Assembly (NCBI RefSeq): GCF_030272615.1
Contig: NC_081407.1
Location: forward strand, 263,860,574 to 263,924,573
Direction of reading: 5' to 3'
Length of the DNA: 64,000 bases
Source: Cryptomeria japonica
Taxonomy: Eukaryota > Streptophyta > Pinopsida > Cupressales > Cupressaceae
Both the position numbers and the translations under genes were made by a program. This document shows positions 45,601 to 56,621 of this stretch, in pieces; position 1 is the first letter of the stretch; every line of letters starts with the position of its first letter. The notes below the pieces were generated by a model. It ran no database searches. It worked only from the letters and a program-made list of their open reading frames with translations, and was not told where the DNA came from.

Positions 45601-46864
45601 ATGGTTCAATTTGAGAAATAAGACATACCTCTTCATTTGCCAATCTTCCTCTTGTCGTAACTCCTTTAAATTTGTTTCCAATTATCTGGTCTTCAGAATG
45701 ATTCAATCTTATAGACGGAGGTGTCTTAGTTTGTTGTTGTTCTTCAATTACTGTGGAATCCTCTGATGGTACTGGGGTAACTGGATCTTCATTCTGTACT
45801 GGTGGATTTAGTGTAGGTTCATTTGTCACAATTTTTGTTGCCGGTTCAGAGTCTATATACCTTGAAGTTCCTCTGAATTGTTCATCAATCTTTACATTTG
45901 TACTCTCAACAATTTTCTGCAATCTCTTATTAAAACATCTGTATGCTTTTCTTTTAGATGAATAACCAACAAATATTCCTTCATCACTTCTAGGATCAAA
46001 TTTTCCAATATACTCATCTCTTCTAATATAACATTTACTTCCAAAAATTCTGAAATACTTAAGAGTAGGAGTATTACCAAACCATAGTTCATGAGGGGTC
46101 TTACCGGTTTCACCTTTGATGTGAACTTTGTTGAATGTATAGACGGCTGTGCTAACTACTTCTCTCCAGTATATATGTGGTAAATTTGCTTTAGATAACA
46201 TACTTCTTGCTGCATCCAAGATAGTTCTGTTTTTCCTTTCAACAACTCCATTCTGCTGTGGTGTCCAAGGTGCTGATAACTATCTTCTGATTCCATTCAC
46301 TTCACATAATATATTAAAGTCCTTAGATGTGAATTCACCTCCCTGGTCTAATCTTAAACATTTGATTTTCTTACCGGTTTCATTTTCAACCATTGCTTTG
46401 AACAGTTTGAACTTTCCAAGTGCTTCTGATTTTTCTCTGAAAAAAGTGACCCAACACATTCTAGAATAATCATCAATAATTAGCATGAAATATCTATCAC
46501 CTTGTAAGCTTTTAGTTCTAGCTAGACCACATAAATCAGTGTGAATCAAATCAAGAGCATTATTGGATTTTTCTGGAATACTTTTGAAACTAGCTCTAAC
46601 TTGTTTTCCAAATTGACATTCCTTACAAATTGTATTCTGAGGTTTGACAATTTTAGGTAAATCTCTAACTGCCTTAGAAGTACTGATCTTCACCATGCAA
46701 TCAAAGTTTACATGATAGAGTCTCTTATGCCATAACCAACTTTCATCTATATGAGCAATCAAGCATGCGTTTTTACTATTATTCAAATGAAAGATATTAC
46801 CTCTAGTCTGATTGCTGGTTGCTATTTCCAAACCAGTTCTATTCATGATTTTGCATTTTCCATT
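45601..46864 (-). pseudogene. Element D integrase and linker
   Basis: The frame from 46846 is open except for TAG at 46280. The zinc region reads WLWHKRLYHVNFDC (Cys to Tyr between the His residues, which are kept) and CKECQFGK. The triad is Asp in LIHTDLCGL, Asp in CLRLDQGGEF and Glu in NGVVERKN, all present, though GP after the first Asp is GL. The C-terminal segment FGSKCYIRRDEYIGKFDP is like that of A. An acidic linker with KFWIKAMEEELGQIEKNN leads to RT. Confidence 0.9.
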
Positions 46865-47450
46865 TTAAAATTGTAACTGAGATCCCTTCTCAACCAATTG
46901 ACCAACACTTAAAAGATTATGCTTTAATCCTTCAACATAGTAGACATTGTCAGTGTTATGCTTACCATCAAGAGATATTGTACCCTTACCTTTGATTGAA
47001 CAGGCTTTGTCATCTCCAAATCTTACTAAACCTCCATTGTATTCTTGAAAGTTCAATAATTTACCTTTGTCTCCTGTCATATGATGTGAACATCCTGAGC
47101 CAATGATCCATTCATCCTTTACTTCAACTTTAGCTGCTAGGGCTTGTTCTACCGGTTGAGCAGTAGGTGTCGGTTGATCTTCTGTTATAGCAACAAAAAC
47201 CCATCCATTGTCTGCTGGATCCTCATCAGAATCATCAGTCACTCCTTCATCAGCAATGTAACAATATTTGTCTTTGTTCTTCTTAAATCTGTATTTCTGA
47301 TATTTAGGATTAGGCCTGTATGTTCTTCTAGCTTCTTCTCTTAGTCTAGCATGTCTATCAGGGCATCTCAAAGCCATATGACCAATCTTATTGCAGTTAA
47401 AGCATTTAAAAGGTGCTTTACCTTCATACTTACTTCCAACTGGACCTTTT
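46865..47450 (-). pseudogene. Element D gag C-terminus and protease
   Basis: This begins at the chimeric junction with GPVGSKYEGKAPFKCFNC. The knuckle CFNCNKIGHMALRC is intact. An arginine/lysine-rich segment and an acidic linker follow. The protease box reads WIIGSGCSHHMTGD: the catalytic Asp of DSG is Gly (about 47098-47106). The GLKHNLLSVGQLVEKG motif leads toward integrase. The gag domain upstream of the knuckle is absent because ORF2 sequence replaces it. Confidence 0.9.
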
Positions 47451-47960
47451 ATCGAATGTGGCACCAGTTTGGTTTGTAACTAGGTCATTGGATACCTTCT
47501 TAGTTTTGTCTGGTCTTTTACCAGTGGTCGGTAACCCTGTGACAACTTTCATAGCTTCCTTACTGATTTTGTGGATTGCATCTAGCCAAAAAAATTCACC
47601 ATATACCCTGCTTAAGATTATCCTAATCACATCCTTGGGGAATTCAGGAATGCTAAGGATCTCTGTAAATACTAGGGTCTCAATGATCTTGTGTTCATCT
47701 TTTACATTGCCGGATTCATCACATATCACATTTTTAAACATGGTTTTAATCTCTTCATCTCCTAATTCCTCAATGTTGTAGTGGATGTAAATTATGGGGT
47801 CTTCAGCATAAAAAACTCCCTTAGGAATTTGGGAAAAAGCGCCTAAGGTATCATCTTTCTTTGCTACCTTGGGAACTAATTGAAATACGGGCCTAGGTCT
47901 TTTTATCACTTTGACAACAATAGGGTTTTCTATATATTCAATTGCAGAGGTGGATGCCAT
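47451..47960 (-). pseudogene. Element D ORF2, N-terminal 170 codons only
   Basis: The ATG at 47960 begins MASTSAIEYI. It aligns with E ORF2 residue by residue: RPRPVFQLVPKVAKKDD, AFSQIPKGVFYAEDP, LSRVYGEFFWLDAIHKIS, GLPTTGKRPDKTKKVSND. The last part also matches the window end in element F (KVSNDLVTNLTGATSD). It has no stop. At about 47450 it switches, in another frame, to copia gag. Thirty or so residues around EFFWLDAIHKISKEAM are the most conserved. Confidence 0.88.
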
Positions 47961-48264
47961 GATAAAATACCTTTTACTATCTTTAGGATGGATGATTGCT
48001 TGAAGTGTTCTTGCCTCTTGCTCGAAAATGCCTTAGCTCAGAATCTTCGCGCTCTTCATAGGTTTGAAATCTTGGTGAAATGAAATGAAGCCAAAACCTC
48101 AAATTTATAGTATCTTTTTGCCATCTACCACATTAAATGCATGCCGGTTAAGTATTCACTTAACATTGTCTAGTAGTAACAAGTAATTTCCAACTTCTTA
48201 TCTCTAACCGAGGGAATAATGGCACATGTGTCATTAGATTGCCAAACCCTCAAGGAAACTTTCT

Positions 48265-48875
48265 TCAATTTGATGAAGAACTTCTTGTCGGTGGAGCATT
48301 GCTTTGTCCTACTAGTGAAGCATCACTCTGTCCTGCCGATGAAGCAATGATTGGTTCTATCGGTGGAGAAGTATTCCCAATATTTAGATCAGCTTTTCTA
48401 ATCCATTGTTTTGAGAATTTTTTCTTAACCTCTTCAACTTTTTCTTTGCCTTTCAAGCTAGAACTTTTATTGTCTACCGGTGATCCTTTACTTCTACAGA
48501 ATTTTGCAATATGCCCATTCTTGTTACATGCATAACAAGTTACATTATTCTTCTGAATAGCTTTCTCATAACCTATGCCAGTTTGTGTTCTACACTAATT
48601 AGATAAATGTCCAAATCTTCCACAAACATAACATCTCACATTCATTCTGCAATTTTCAGAGTTGTGACCAACTTTGTTGCATTTTGAACATTGACTGGTG
48701 GGTGTGTTGATATTCTAATAATTTCTAGATCTACATTCATTTTCTCTATGACCATACTTATTACAGTTAAAGCATTATCCATTGAATTTATAAGCATTAG
48801 GTTGTCTTACCAGTTTGCTGTGATCCTGAGTATTTGCAATACCGGATCTTTCACCAACTTCAAAGCCAATTCTAG
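48265..48875 (-). pseudogene. Element D ORF1, zinc-knuckle part
   Basis: On the minus strand the frame from about 48870 reads through four knuckles: CFNCNKYGHRENEC, CSKCNKVGHNSENC, CYVCGRFGHLSN with a TAG then C, and CYACNKNGHIAKFC. It ends at SSSSN and TGA at 48265. Spacing to the ORF2 ATG (305 bases) equals that in E (310). The coiled-coil N-terminus is deleted, and the LTR joins directly at about 48876. Confidence 0.85.
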
Positions 48876-49907
48876 AGAGTGAATCAGTTGTCTAATAAAT
48901 TCAAACCAAAAACCACTTAACCAACTTAATGCTTAATACCGGTAAACCAGTTAAGTGTTCCGGTAGACAATGTTAACAGTAAATTGCTATACCGGTAAAG
49001 ATTAGTGCATGAAACATAAACATAAGGTCATCCACAACACATAACACCAATATTTGTATGTGGAAACCCTATAAGGGGAAAAATCATGGTGGGAAACCTT
49101 ACCCACAATCAGATGATACTATTGTAGATAGTAAGTGTACATAAATGGGGTTTGCACATGCAGAAAGGCCAACAACCTAGAGCTCACTACTCAATCACAA
49201 AAATGGGAGTCACACTGACTACAGTTGGATGGTTAAATCCAATAAGAATGTACTACATAGAATAGCATCTTCATATGCTAGATTGAGTACCGATGTAATG
49301 CTGATATGCTTTCATAAAAACCTAGCTTCACCTTCAAATGATGTCTTGGTGTATATCTCTGCTTAATCTCACATATACCTTCACACAATTCTTTTTCGCA
49401 TTCCACATTCGATCTTACAAATAAGATCTTACATTTATACCATAACCTAAGACCAATTTTAGTAGGTCAGCTCTACAAGATATTACAATAAAACATTTTA
49501 CAAACAGTATAATATCTGATGCAATAACTGATTAAACATGTCGTCTTAATGCATTTACACCAATATTAAATCATCTCCATAGCGTGCCATGCTGATCTGG
49601 AAAAGATAAACCAACCGGTGTAACCCTAGGTAACCCTAGACGTATTTGTTGGTAAAGGCAAATATGCAAATATGAATATAGCAATGATTAATTCTTCAAA
49701 ACAAAGTGTCCACATGATGTCTTTGACATTACCAAGTGTTTTCCATATCATTCCAAGTGTCGGTGAACATTATATGTTGTTGGTGAACCATATACCAGTA
49801 ACTGTGCAATAGTTACTTGTTTAACGGTGAATTCTGCTGGATCACCAAAGTGCTAGTGTTTTAGTAGGTGTTGACATCAATGAGAAAACCATACCAAAAT
49901 ACTAACA
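48876..49907 (-). repeat. Element D 5' LTR, 3' end deleted
   Basis: It matches 42651-43713 from TGAATCAGTTGTC on. On the plus strand its first 30-40 bases, including the G tract and TGTTAGG end, are missing, with the primer-binding site. It ends ACTAACA at 49907. Confidence 0.9.
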
Positions 49908-50733
49908 GTCCATGAGATTTTGGTGAATTTGGTAACTTAGATAGACATAGGGGTTCGAAAGAGTACTCCCCCATACCTTAGTCCTTTATCTTCATCTTTT
50001 TCTCAAAGTCTATGGACAATGGCTTGAGTTTTTCTTGATTGTTTGATGATGAGGAAGCTTGGGCCTCCTAATTGTGTGGAACTAGAACATCTTGTGTTGC
50101 CCCCATAGCATGGTAGTACTAAAAGGGGTTAGCATCTATTGATATTTAAATTTCTTTTCTGTTGTAGGGGAATTTGAGACATTGATGGTATGTGGAGGGT
50201 ACCGCTTGCATTTGATGGATCCAAGGATGACCCAAGAGTATGTTGTATGTCAAGTCTATGTCTAAGACTTGGCACATTGTATCTCATTGTACAAGTCCTA
50301 CATGAATGGGTAATATCACTGTGCCTTCTGATGACCTTTCTTCATCATCATAGGCTTTGATAGTGATCTTATTTTTAGGATCAATAGCTTGCTCAGAGAA
50401 GCCCAATGCACAGATAAGCTTTAAGGTACATATATTGAGACCATCTCCTCCATCTATTAGCACTCTTTTCACCCGGTGTTTGTAGACTAGGACTTTGATA
50501 TGGAGTGGTGTGTTGTGTAGATGACTCAAAGAGATCTCATCATGTTCTGAGAAGGATAAGTTATGTGGCACTATCATATGGGCCACCATGGCTTGAAACC
50601 GATTGATATCTAGATCATTTGGAATGGTTGTTTCTACAAGAGATTCCTCCAAGATATCCTTATGTTTTGGTGAAAGTTTGAGCAATTCTATTATTGATAT
50701 CTGAGCGGGTGTCCTTTGCAATTGATCGACCAA
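49908..50733 (-). pseudogene. G1 protease
   Basis: The aspartic protease of the Ty3 element. On the minus strand the motif RVLIDGGDGLNICTLKLI (about 50478-50425) has the DGG form of the active site seen in plant Ty3 proteases. ALGFSEQAIDPKNKITI and EGTVILPIHVGLVQ follow. Beyond the stop at 50284 the same frame reads [20 protein letters not shown], the conserved protease end (LLGRPWIH). It reaches element D at 49908. Confidence 0.87.
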
Positions 50734-50793
50734 GTTATAATGAGTCTTGGGGATAGTTGTTGCTTTAGATGTGCTCCCCTCAAAGATATATTT

Positions 50794-52645
50794 CTAAGCC
50801 CTTGTCACATTTACCGGTGCATGTTCTTGTTTATCCTTGATCTTTATGAAATTTACTTGATTGTCATATGTCGATATGTGATTTATGATGTTTTCGTATA
50901 TGTGATTGATGCAGGCTCCTTTGTTGTTGTTTGACCTTGATTTTCCTCCCTTGTCGTAATTAGGAAAAGGATTTTTGAAAGCCTCATGATCACCATTGGT
51001 TTTATGTCCATTGATTGTTATGTCTCCCTTGTCTATCATAACTTGAGCTAGGTTTTTCAACCTCATGCAATCATTTGTTCTATGCCCCTTGGTTCGATGA
51101 TAATCATAATAATATGAGTCATTCCACCATGGTGGTTTGACTTGGGGTTCAAAGTTTCTTATGACTGGAAATTTGTGATAATGTTGTTTTCCAATAGATC
51201 TCAAAATGCAAATTCAAGGGTTTGTCCCGATGGTGTATATGTTCTTCTATGTGGGGGAGGTGGACTATTAGTGTTGCCTCCTTGGTTATTGTTGTTCCCC
51301 TAATTATTGTTATTGTTCGCTCAGTAGTTGTTAATTCCCTGGTTGTTGTTGTTGTTATTGTTTGACATTGATGCTCCTTGGTTGGTAGTGTGTTGATAAT
51401 TGTTAGTGCCTTGATTGGAACTTCTTTTATCATTGTTGGATGTGTGTTACCTGATAAATTCAACACTGGTTGTTTAGACTTTACATGACATCAACTACCC
51501 CATCATTAACAACAGTCTTGTTTCTAGTCCAAAATTGGACTTGCCTGAGTTGTTGTTATTATATTGATTTCTATAGGTGTTATTGCTTGATGAACTAACA
51601 CCTTCCTTGGAGAACTTAAAGGTCCATTTATTGATGGAGGCTTCCTCTACTTTGATGCCATTTTTGATCAGCTTTGCAAAAGTAGGTAGACATTGTAGTT
51701 TGAGTTCATAACACATTTCACTATTTAAATTGTCTATGAAGATCTCCATCTTTTCCTTTTTAGGTACATCACGTGGGTGCCTTGAGACCATACATCTCCA
51801 TCATAAGAACACCATGAATGTTTCATTATTCTTTTGCTTTGTGTTGCATATGTCAAGCATAGTGATCTCATGTTTAATATTGTAAGAGCATTGTGTAATG
51901 AATTTATTTACCAACTCATCAAATAATCTGATGGGAAATGTGAGTTTTGACAACCACTCCATTGTTTTCCCTCCCAAAATAATTGGGAATAGCCCCATTA
52001 TGTATGTATCATTATTAGTAGACTCTAAGCTCATAGTACAAAATTCCTTGACGTGATCATGAGGATGACTCTTACCATCGTATTTATCATACTTTGGTAT
52101 ATTTGAATTTGGTGGGAAAGGTATCATATTTAGCCTCCTATCAAAAGGGCAAGGAAAATATCCTCCAAAGAATACCTCATTGTAGACCCTTGTTGCATAT
52201 CTCACATTTGTCGTTGGAGTTCTTGGAGTTGTTGTGTAATAAGAGCTAGGGGCACATTTCCTTCATTGGACCTTCGATGATGGGCATCCCCTTGTTCACT
52301 AACATTTTCATAATTACGGGTACCATCTCAGTTGCGGGTGTTGTCTTGATCATGCGTGTCCTCTCCTCTTTGATGTTCTTGATATTGGGTATTGTCTGTA
52401 TAGGTCCTTGTCCTTGTTCATGAGATTATTTCATTAGTATTCCTTAAATTTCCTATGTTAAAATCTTCGGGAATCCTGACTCCTTTACTAGTTAACATGA
52501 GGAAATATTTTTATTTATTGGCATCTAAAATCCTTTCCATGAGTTTTTGGAAAGTGACATTCTCTTGACATTGTTGGACAAACTCCTCAGTGATCTCTTC
52601 TTCTTCCATCTTTGTATTAAAAGGTTTGGACTCCATTTGACTCAT
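50794..52645 (-). pseudogene. gag: G1 gag
   Basis: The ATG at 52645 (MSQMESKPF) lies about 40 bases after the PBS. The retrotransposon gag domain includes IPKYDKYDGKSHPHDHVKEF, GKTMEWLSKLTFPIRLFDEL and KNGIKVEEASINKWTF, with a decayed proline/threonine-rich stretch at 51466-51210. The knuckle-like YYDYHRTKGHRTNDCMRLKN (Cys to Tyr at the first position) is the CxxHxxxxHxxxxC motif of Tat-type gag. Three frames are used, so at least two frameshifts have occurred, and stops are frequent. Confidence 0.82.
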
Positions 52646-52685
52646 ACTTGATTCTGGTTGTGGATCCTTTCCTTTGTTTTTCTGA

Positions 52686-52707
52686 GATCAAGTGACAACG
52701 GGCATCA
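52686..52707 (-). other. Candidate G1 primer-binding site
   Basis: On the minus strand TGATGCCCGTTGTCACTTGA resembles the TGGCGCCGTTGCCGGGGA site used by some plant Ty3 elements, with several changes. Its place, about 40 bases before the gag ATG, supports it. Confidence 0.5.
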
Positions 52708-53572
52708 ATAGATTTCTATATGTTAGTGAACATATTTTGTCTTTCTTTTAATTGAATTGATTTAAAACTCTGTTAGCCTCTTTGAAAGACAAAATTTCAA
52801 CTAAACAGTTGGGTAAGTGTGACGTACATCACTTCCCTCTAGATTTTAGATAGGTACAGCTCCCTCCATTAGTTATTCAAGGAATAATCTAACTAAATAA
52901 AACTGATGCTTTTAACCTGAAAGCACTTAAGGCTGCTTACTTCATTCTTAGATGAGAGGCTAGTAATTTACAAATATTTTAGAAAAACTATTCTTCAAGA
53001 TGCTTCACCATGAAAATTAGAGGTATTCAAAACAAAGTTCAATAACACCGATTCAGCACTTCATAAAAATAAACAAGAGAAGCAAAGTCTCTTTCCAACT
53101 AAATATCTTTCTAAACAACACAAAAAGGAGCTCCAGATTAACGACAACATCCACCATTAGAAAGGTAATCACAGTCATTTTAATTAGACTAATATTTGCA
53201 AATAAATACTACTCCACAGATTCAAAACTCAAAGATTTTTCCCCTCAAAATGCATATGATATTTATATATGTATTTCATGCAACAAAGACAACAATACAT
53301 GTATAAGTTCTTTCCAATTTTAGATTCTGAAAAACAGATCACTTCCTTTAGACAAAACCAAAACTTCTAAAAATCTAAGTATCTCATTCTAACCCCTTCT
53401 CTATCTATCTTAATCTAATTTATAGTAGTCTCTTAAATAACAGAGGAGGTCTCCCTCAAAATCCAACCTCCTCTGAAACAGTTATAAAAACCAATAGAGT
53501 ATTTAGGGGATAGATGTCTCGAAGTCATTGCAAGGTTATGAAAAGCATATAAAATAAAAATAAAGCATTAGC
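52708..53572 (-). repeat. Probable G1 5' LTR
   Basis: This is noncoding DNA between the candidate PBS and the stop of the upstream G2 ORF. Its outer border (near 53572) is my estimate, because the second LTR is not in the window. TATA-like sequences on the minus strand lie near 53490 (tttttataa) and 53440 (ttatttaag, tataaatta). It could instead be, or include, the 3' LTR of G2. Confidence 0.5.
53441..53475 (-). other. Perfect inverted repeat in the LTR
   Basis: CAGAGGAGGT (53441-53450) and ACCTCCTCTG (53466-53475) form a 10 bp stem around a 15 nt loop, next to TATA-like sequence. Confidence 0.7.
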
Positions 53573-53578
53573 ATCATG

Positions 53579-56500
53579 TTATGCCCCTTCTCCATCGTCA
53601 TCCTCTCCTAAACTTTTCTGGGCATCCTGTGCGGTTGCAAGCTCCTGAATTATAGACTGACTTGGATTTTTCATGATATTGATCTTTTCTTTTGCAACTT
53701 CCTTGTCCCACCTATTTTTCACCATTTTCTCGACATGCTTAGGTAACTGATCATTACCAATGAATGTCATGGACTCAATTCGGGTGATTTGTGTTATATC
53801 TTCGGGAGTAAAGTTGCCTTTGGCCTTAACTTTCTCTATGTGCAGCCTAAATGCCTTTACTGCATCATGTATGTTCAGCCCACAAAGTCCCAGTTTCCAA
53901 TCATGGTCTGGGTTAACCACTTTATTGTCATTGATAAAGATACACTTTAGTTCATGAAGCTTGTAAACAGAGGCCCTGGCATCAAAAATGATAGACTTGA
54001 ATGTAATTACCCGCCACTCTATAGTTTTCTTCAATACGAAGAGCTGGCACTCATCAGTTACCAATTTAATTGAATTTTCTGCTAAAAACTTTATGGCTCC
54101 ATATTCTTCTATCTTGGTGAGCATGGGTAATACATTTTCCCATGGCACTATCTAATTCTGAATCTCCACAGTGAGGTTTTGCATTTCATTGCATAGCTTT
54201 CTAGAGTTTGTAATATATTTTTCGCCATCTCTAATCACTCCTTCAATCCATTTCTCTAGGGCCCCTACGATGCTCTTGGCTTGCTGAACTTGATTCATCA
54301 ATTTCTTGTTCTTTGGTGAAGTAGAGTCAAAACTTTCTGAAGCATGCGATATGGGAAGTGCTCCAAAACAGCCTATGCTATCAATGAATTGAGCTAGAAT
54401 CTTGATATGCCATTTCAGTTCTCTTTTCTCTTGTCCATCTTTTTCTGACCTGGCGAGCATCTTCTTAGCTGTCACTTTGAAAAGGTGGTTATCAGAGTCT
54501 TTGCTCATGTTCCCAAGATCCACTTTGGTAACCTCAAAATCCTCTACATTTATTTCCTTTTTCTCATCTTTGGGCTTATAGGAAGCAATTTCAGCAACCC
54601 ACCTCCCGGTCTTTTCATCAACATCCAATCTGGTAGTTGTTTTGAACTTCTTCTATTTGGGACCCTTCTCCATGTATTTGACCACCATGTCTTGAATTGG
54701 GATGGACACTAGGATGAAGCTCCGTTTCTTTCTTACTGTAGTAGTTAACCATTTGGGAGTTGTACTTGAACTAGTTGATCCTTTGGTTACTTTAGGTGGG
54801 GGTGTCATGGCTATAGTGATTGCATGAGAATCCATAGTGTTGACAATATCACTATCAAGGTCCTCGACCTCAAAAATCTGAGTATCAAGGATCTTGTATT
54901 TTATCTCTATGTCTTTGACCTAGTCCATTTTCCTCTGTGCAACACTCTGTGACCTTGTATATCGAGGGGAAGGAAAGTTCAAAGCAGGAGTAGGCTCATG
55001 CTTGGTGTGAGATGACTTCTTATTTTTACTTGCATGAACATGCATAGAAGTGGGGTTAGAAAATTTTTTTGGGGAACGTAGAGAAACCACATTATCTCTT
55101 GCAGGATCAATCTTGATGCCTAATTTCATTGCCCTTTTCTTATTAACCCAATCTGTGGTTCTTTCCAAGACTCTCTTTGTTCTAAGTTGTATATCATACT
55201 CTTCTTCCACTTCCCAATTAATGCAAGACATTTCGAGTTCATCTTGGTCTAGATATCCAGGTTCAAAAAGCTCCAGATAGTCCTCTTTAATCCCACTTAC
55301 ATCAAGTTTCACCTGCATTGAAACTACCTGTTCCAGAACCATTCTCATATTTTCTCTTTTGAACACTTCAAGTTCATCACTGTAATCTTCCCAAAAGTCC
55401 TCCAAGTGTGGGATTGGAAGGTGTGACATCAAACCAAGACTTTGTGAGAAACCATTATTATCAAAGCCCTTCCTTTCATGATACAGTGGAAAATTGAAAT
55501 TCTTCAAGTCAGATCCTATTCTCAACGCATCTGACATTGAACTACAAGATAAAATGCCCAATTAAACAGGAAAATGATCCTCCCATTTATCTATGGGTTG
55601 AGCTTTCTTAATTAGAGTAGATAACTTCCTATAGATCTCAGCAAGGACAAAACAATCTAAACAAAAATGAGGAAGTCTGAAAGGCTCTTGTTTAAAACCA
55701 CCTACCCTTATGTAACAGAAACAAGGAAACTGCACAAAGAAGCTACCCATTCTTTTCACTAATGCCTGGGCATCTTCAAACATCCTTTTAGATTTCATGT
55801 TCTTTAATTCATAACACAGGTCTCCCAGGAAAGCATTATGTACTCTCCTAAAAGCTTACAATGCATTGTCTTTTTGTAGCATGGGGTAAAAGTCAAATAC
55901 ATAAACATCCCCTTCAACAACTTGCCTAGGAATTCCCATTATTTCTTTGACAGATGCCAGACAATATATCAAATACGAAGACATAAATAAATTTTTCTTG
56001 AACTTCTTCACCATGCTCAACTGTTTCCTCATGGAGTCAACAATAAGCTTTGCCCAGTCAAGGTACTTCTTTCCTTCCAACACTAGTTGCACATAACAAC
56101 AAATCTAGTCATCAAAGCTGTAGGCCTTAGCTGACCCTCTAGCTTGGTGTAACAATAACATAACATCATGGATGTGGGGAAGCATATGATTTTTGTTGGG
56201 ATACTTAGGTAACCTGGAGCCACCCCTTTGAGGGACTTTTAACCAATGCTTTGCTATATTATTACGGTGTCTAGTTTTATCTACATTGAACTTAGTGACT
56301 GATTGGGTGGAAGAAAAATTTGAGAACTTATAATCAAGCAATTTGAAAACAGAAGAAATAACTTCCCTGTTAATCGCGAGGAGGGTTTCACCATTATCTC
56401 TCTTGATAGTTTCAGAAATAGGATCATACCTCGCAATGCACTCCCTAACTAATTTTGGGCAAGGGATAGCAGGAGGAAAGGCTTCCACCTCTATGAGACC

Positions 56501-56621
56501 ACTACTTAGAATTTCTAAACCAAAATAACTGTCAATTCCTTTAAACACCCTTTCCTTCAAGACCTCTAAATTCTCTCCTTTCAGGTCTGTATCACTGACA
56601 ATGGGTTCTGTACAAGCAAGA
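53579..56621 (-). pseudogene. G2 downstream ORF: about 1,014 codons, function unknown
   Basis: I do not recognise this protein. One reading frame holds from 56621 to TAA at 53579. It is broken only by six stops, at 56105 (TAG), 55856 (TAA), 55562 (TAA), 54920 (TAG), 54653 (TAG) and 54152 (TAG), each one transition from a Gln or Trp codon. Segments include LVRECIARYDPISETIKRDN, KNHMLPHIHDVMLLLHQARG, KNLFMSSYLIYCLASVKEIM, an acidic central part (DYLELFEPGYLDQDELEMS), a basic stretch, and a helical C-terminus ending DDDGEGA. There is no zinc knuckle, protease or polymerase motif, signal peptide or membrane anchor, so an envelope role is not supported. Confidence 0.82.

Larger units (their letters stand above)
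42651..49907 (-). mobile_element. Element D: chimeric Sirevirus-like element
   Basis: On the minus strand it has a 5' LTR (49907-48876, missing its last 30-40 bp), ORF1 zinc knuckles (48875-48265), ORF2 N-terminus (47960-47451), copia gag zinc knuckle to RNase H (47450-44072), polypurine tracts, and 3' LTR 43713-42651. It joins E/F-type ORF1 and ORF2 to a B/C-type gag-pol. It lies in G1. The flanking pentamers gtctg and gtcca agree at three positions. PBS and ORF1 start are deleted, so it could not have copied itself in this form. Confidence 0.88.
30489..53572 (-). mobile_element. Element G1: Tat-like Ty3/gypsy, split by A, E and D
   Basis: The minus-strand pieces are probable 5' LTR 52708-53572, PBS 52686-52707, gag 52645-50794, protease 50733-49908, linker 42650-41326, RT and RNase H 41325-39945, second RNase H about 39721-39480, integrase 39310-38252, and the integrase end plus 3' untranslated region 30762-30489. 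Element D separates protease from RT. Element E splits integrase. Element A lies next to the 3' piece, so the 3' LTR is presumably off to the left. The order with an extra RNase H and no chromodomain is that of the plant Tat lineage. Confidence 0.85.

Noticed and set aside
53579-56621. Envelope-like reading of the G2 extra ORF
   Set aside because: No signal peptide, transmembrane anchor, cleavage site or Cys-rich ectodomain is visible; only its position resembles that of env-like ORFs.
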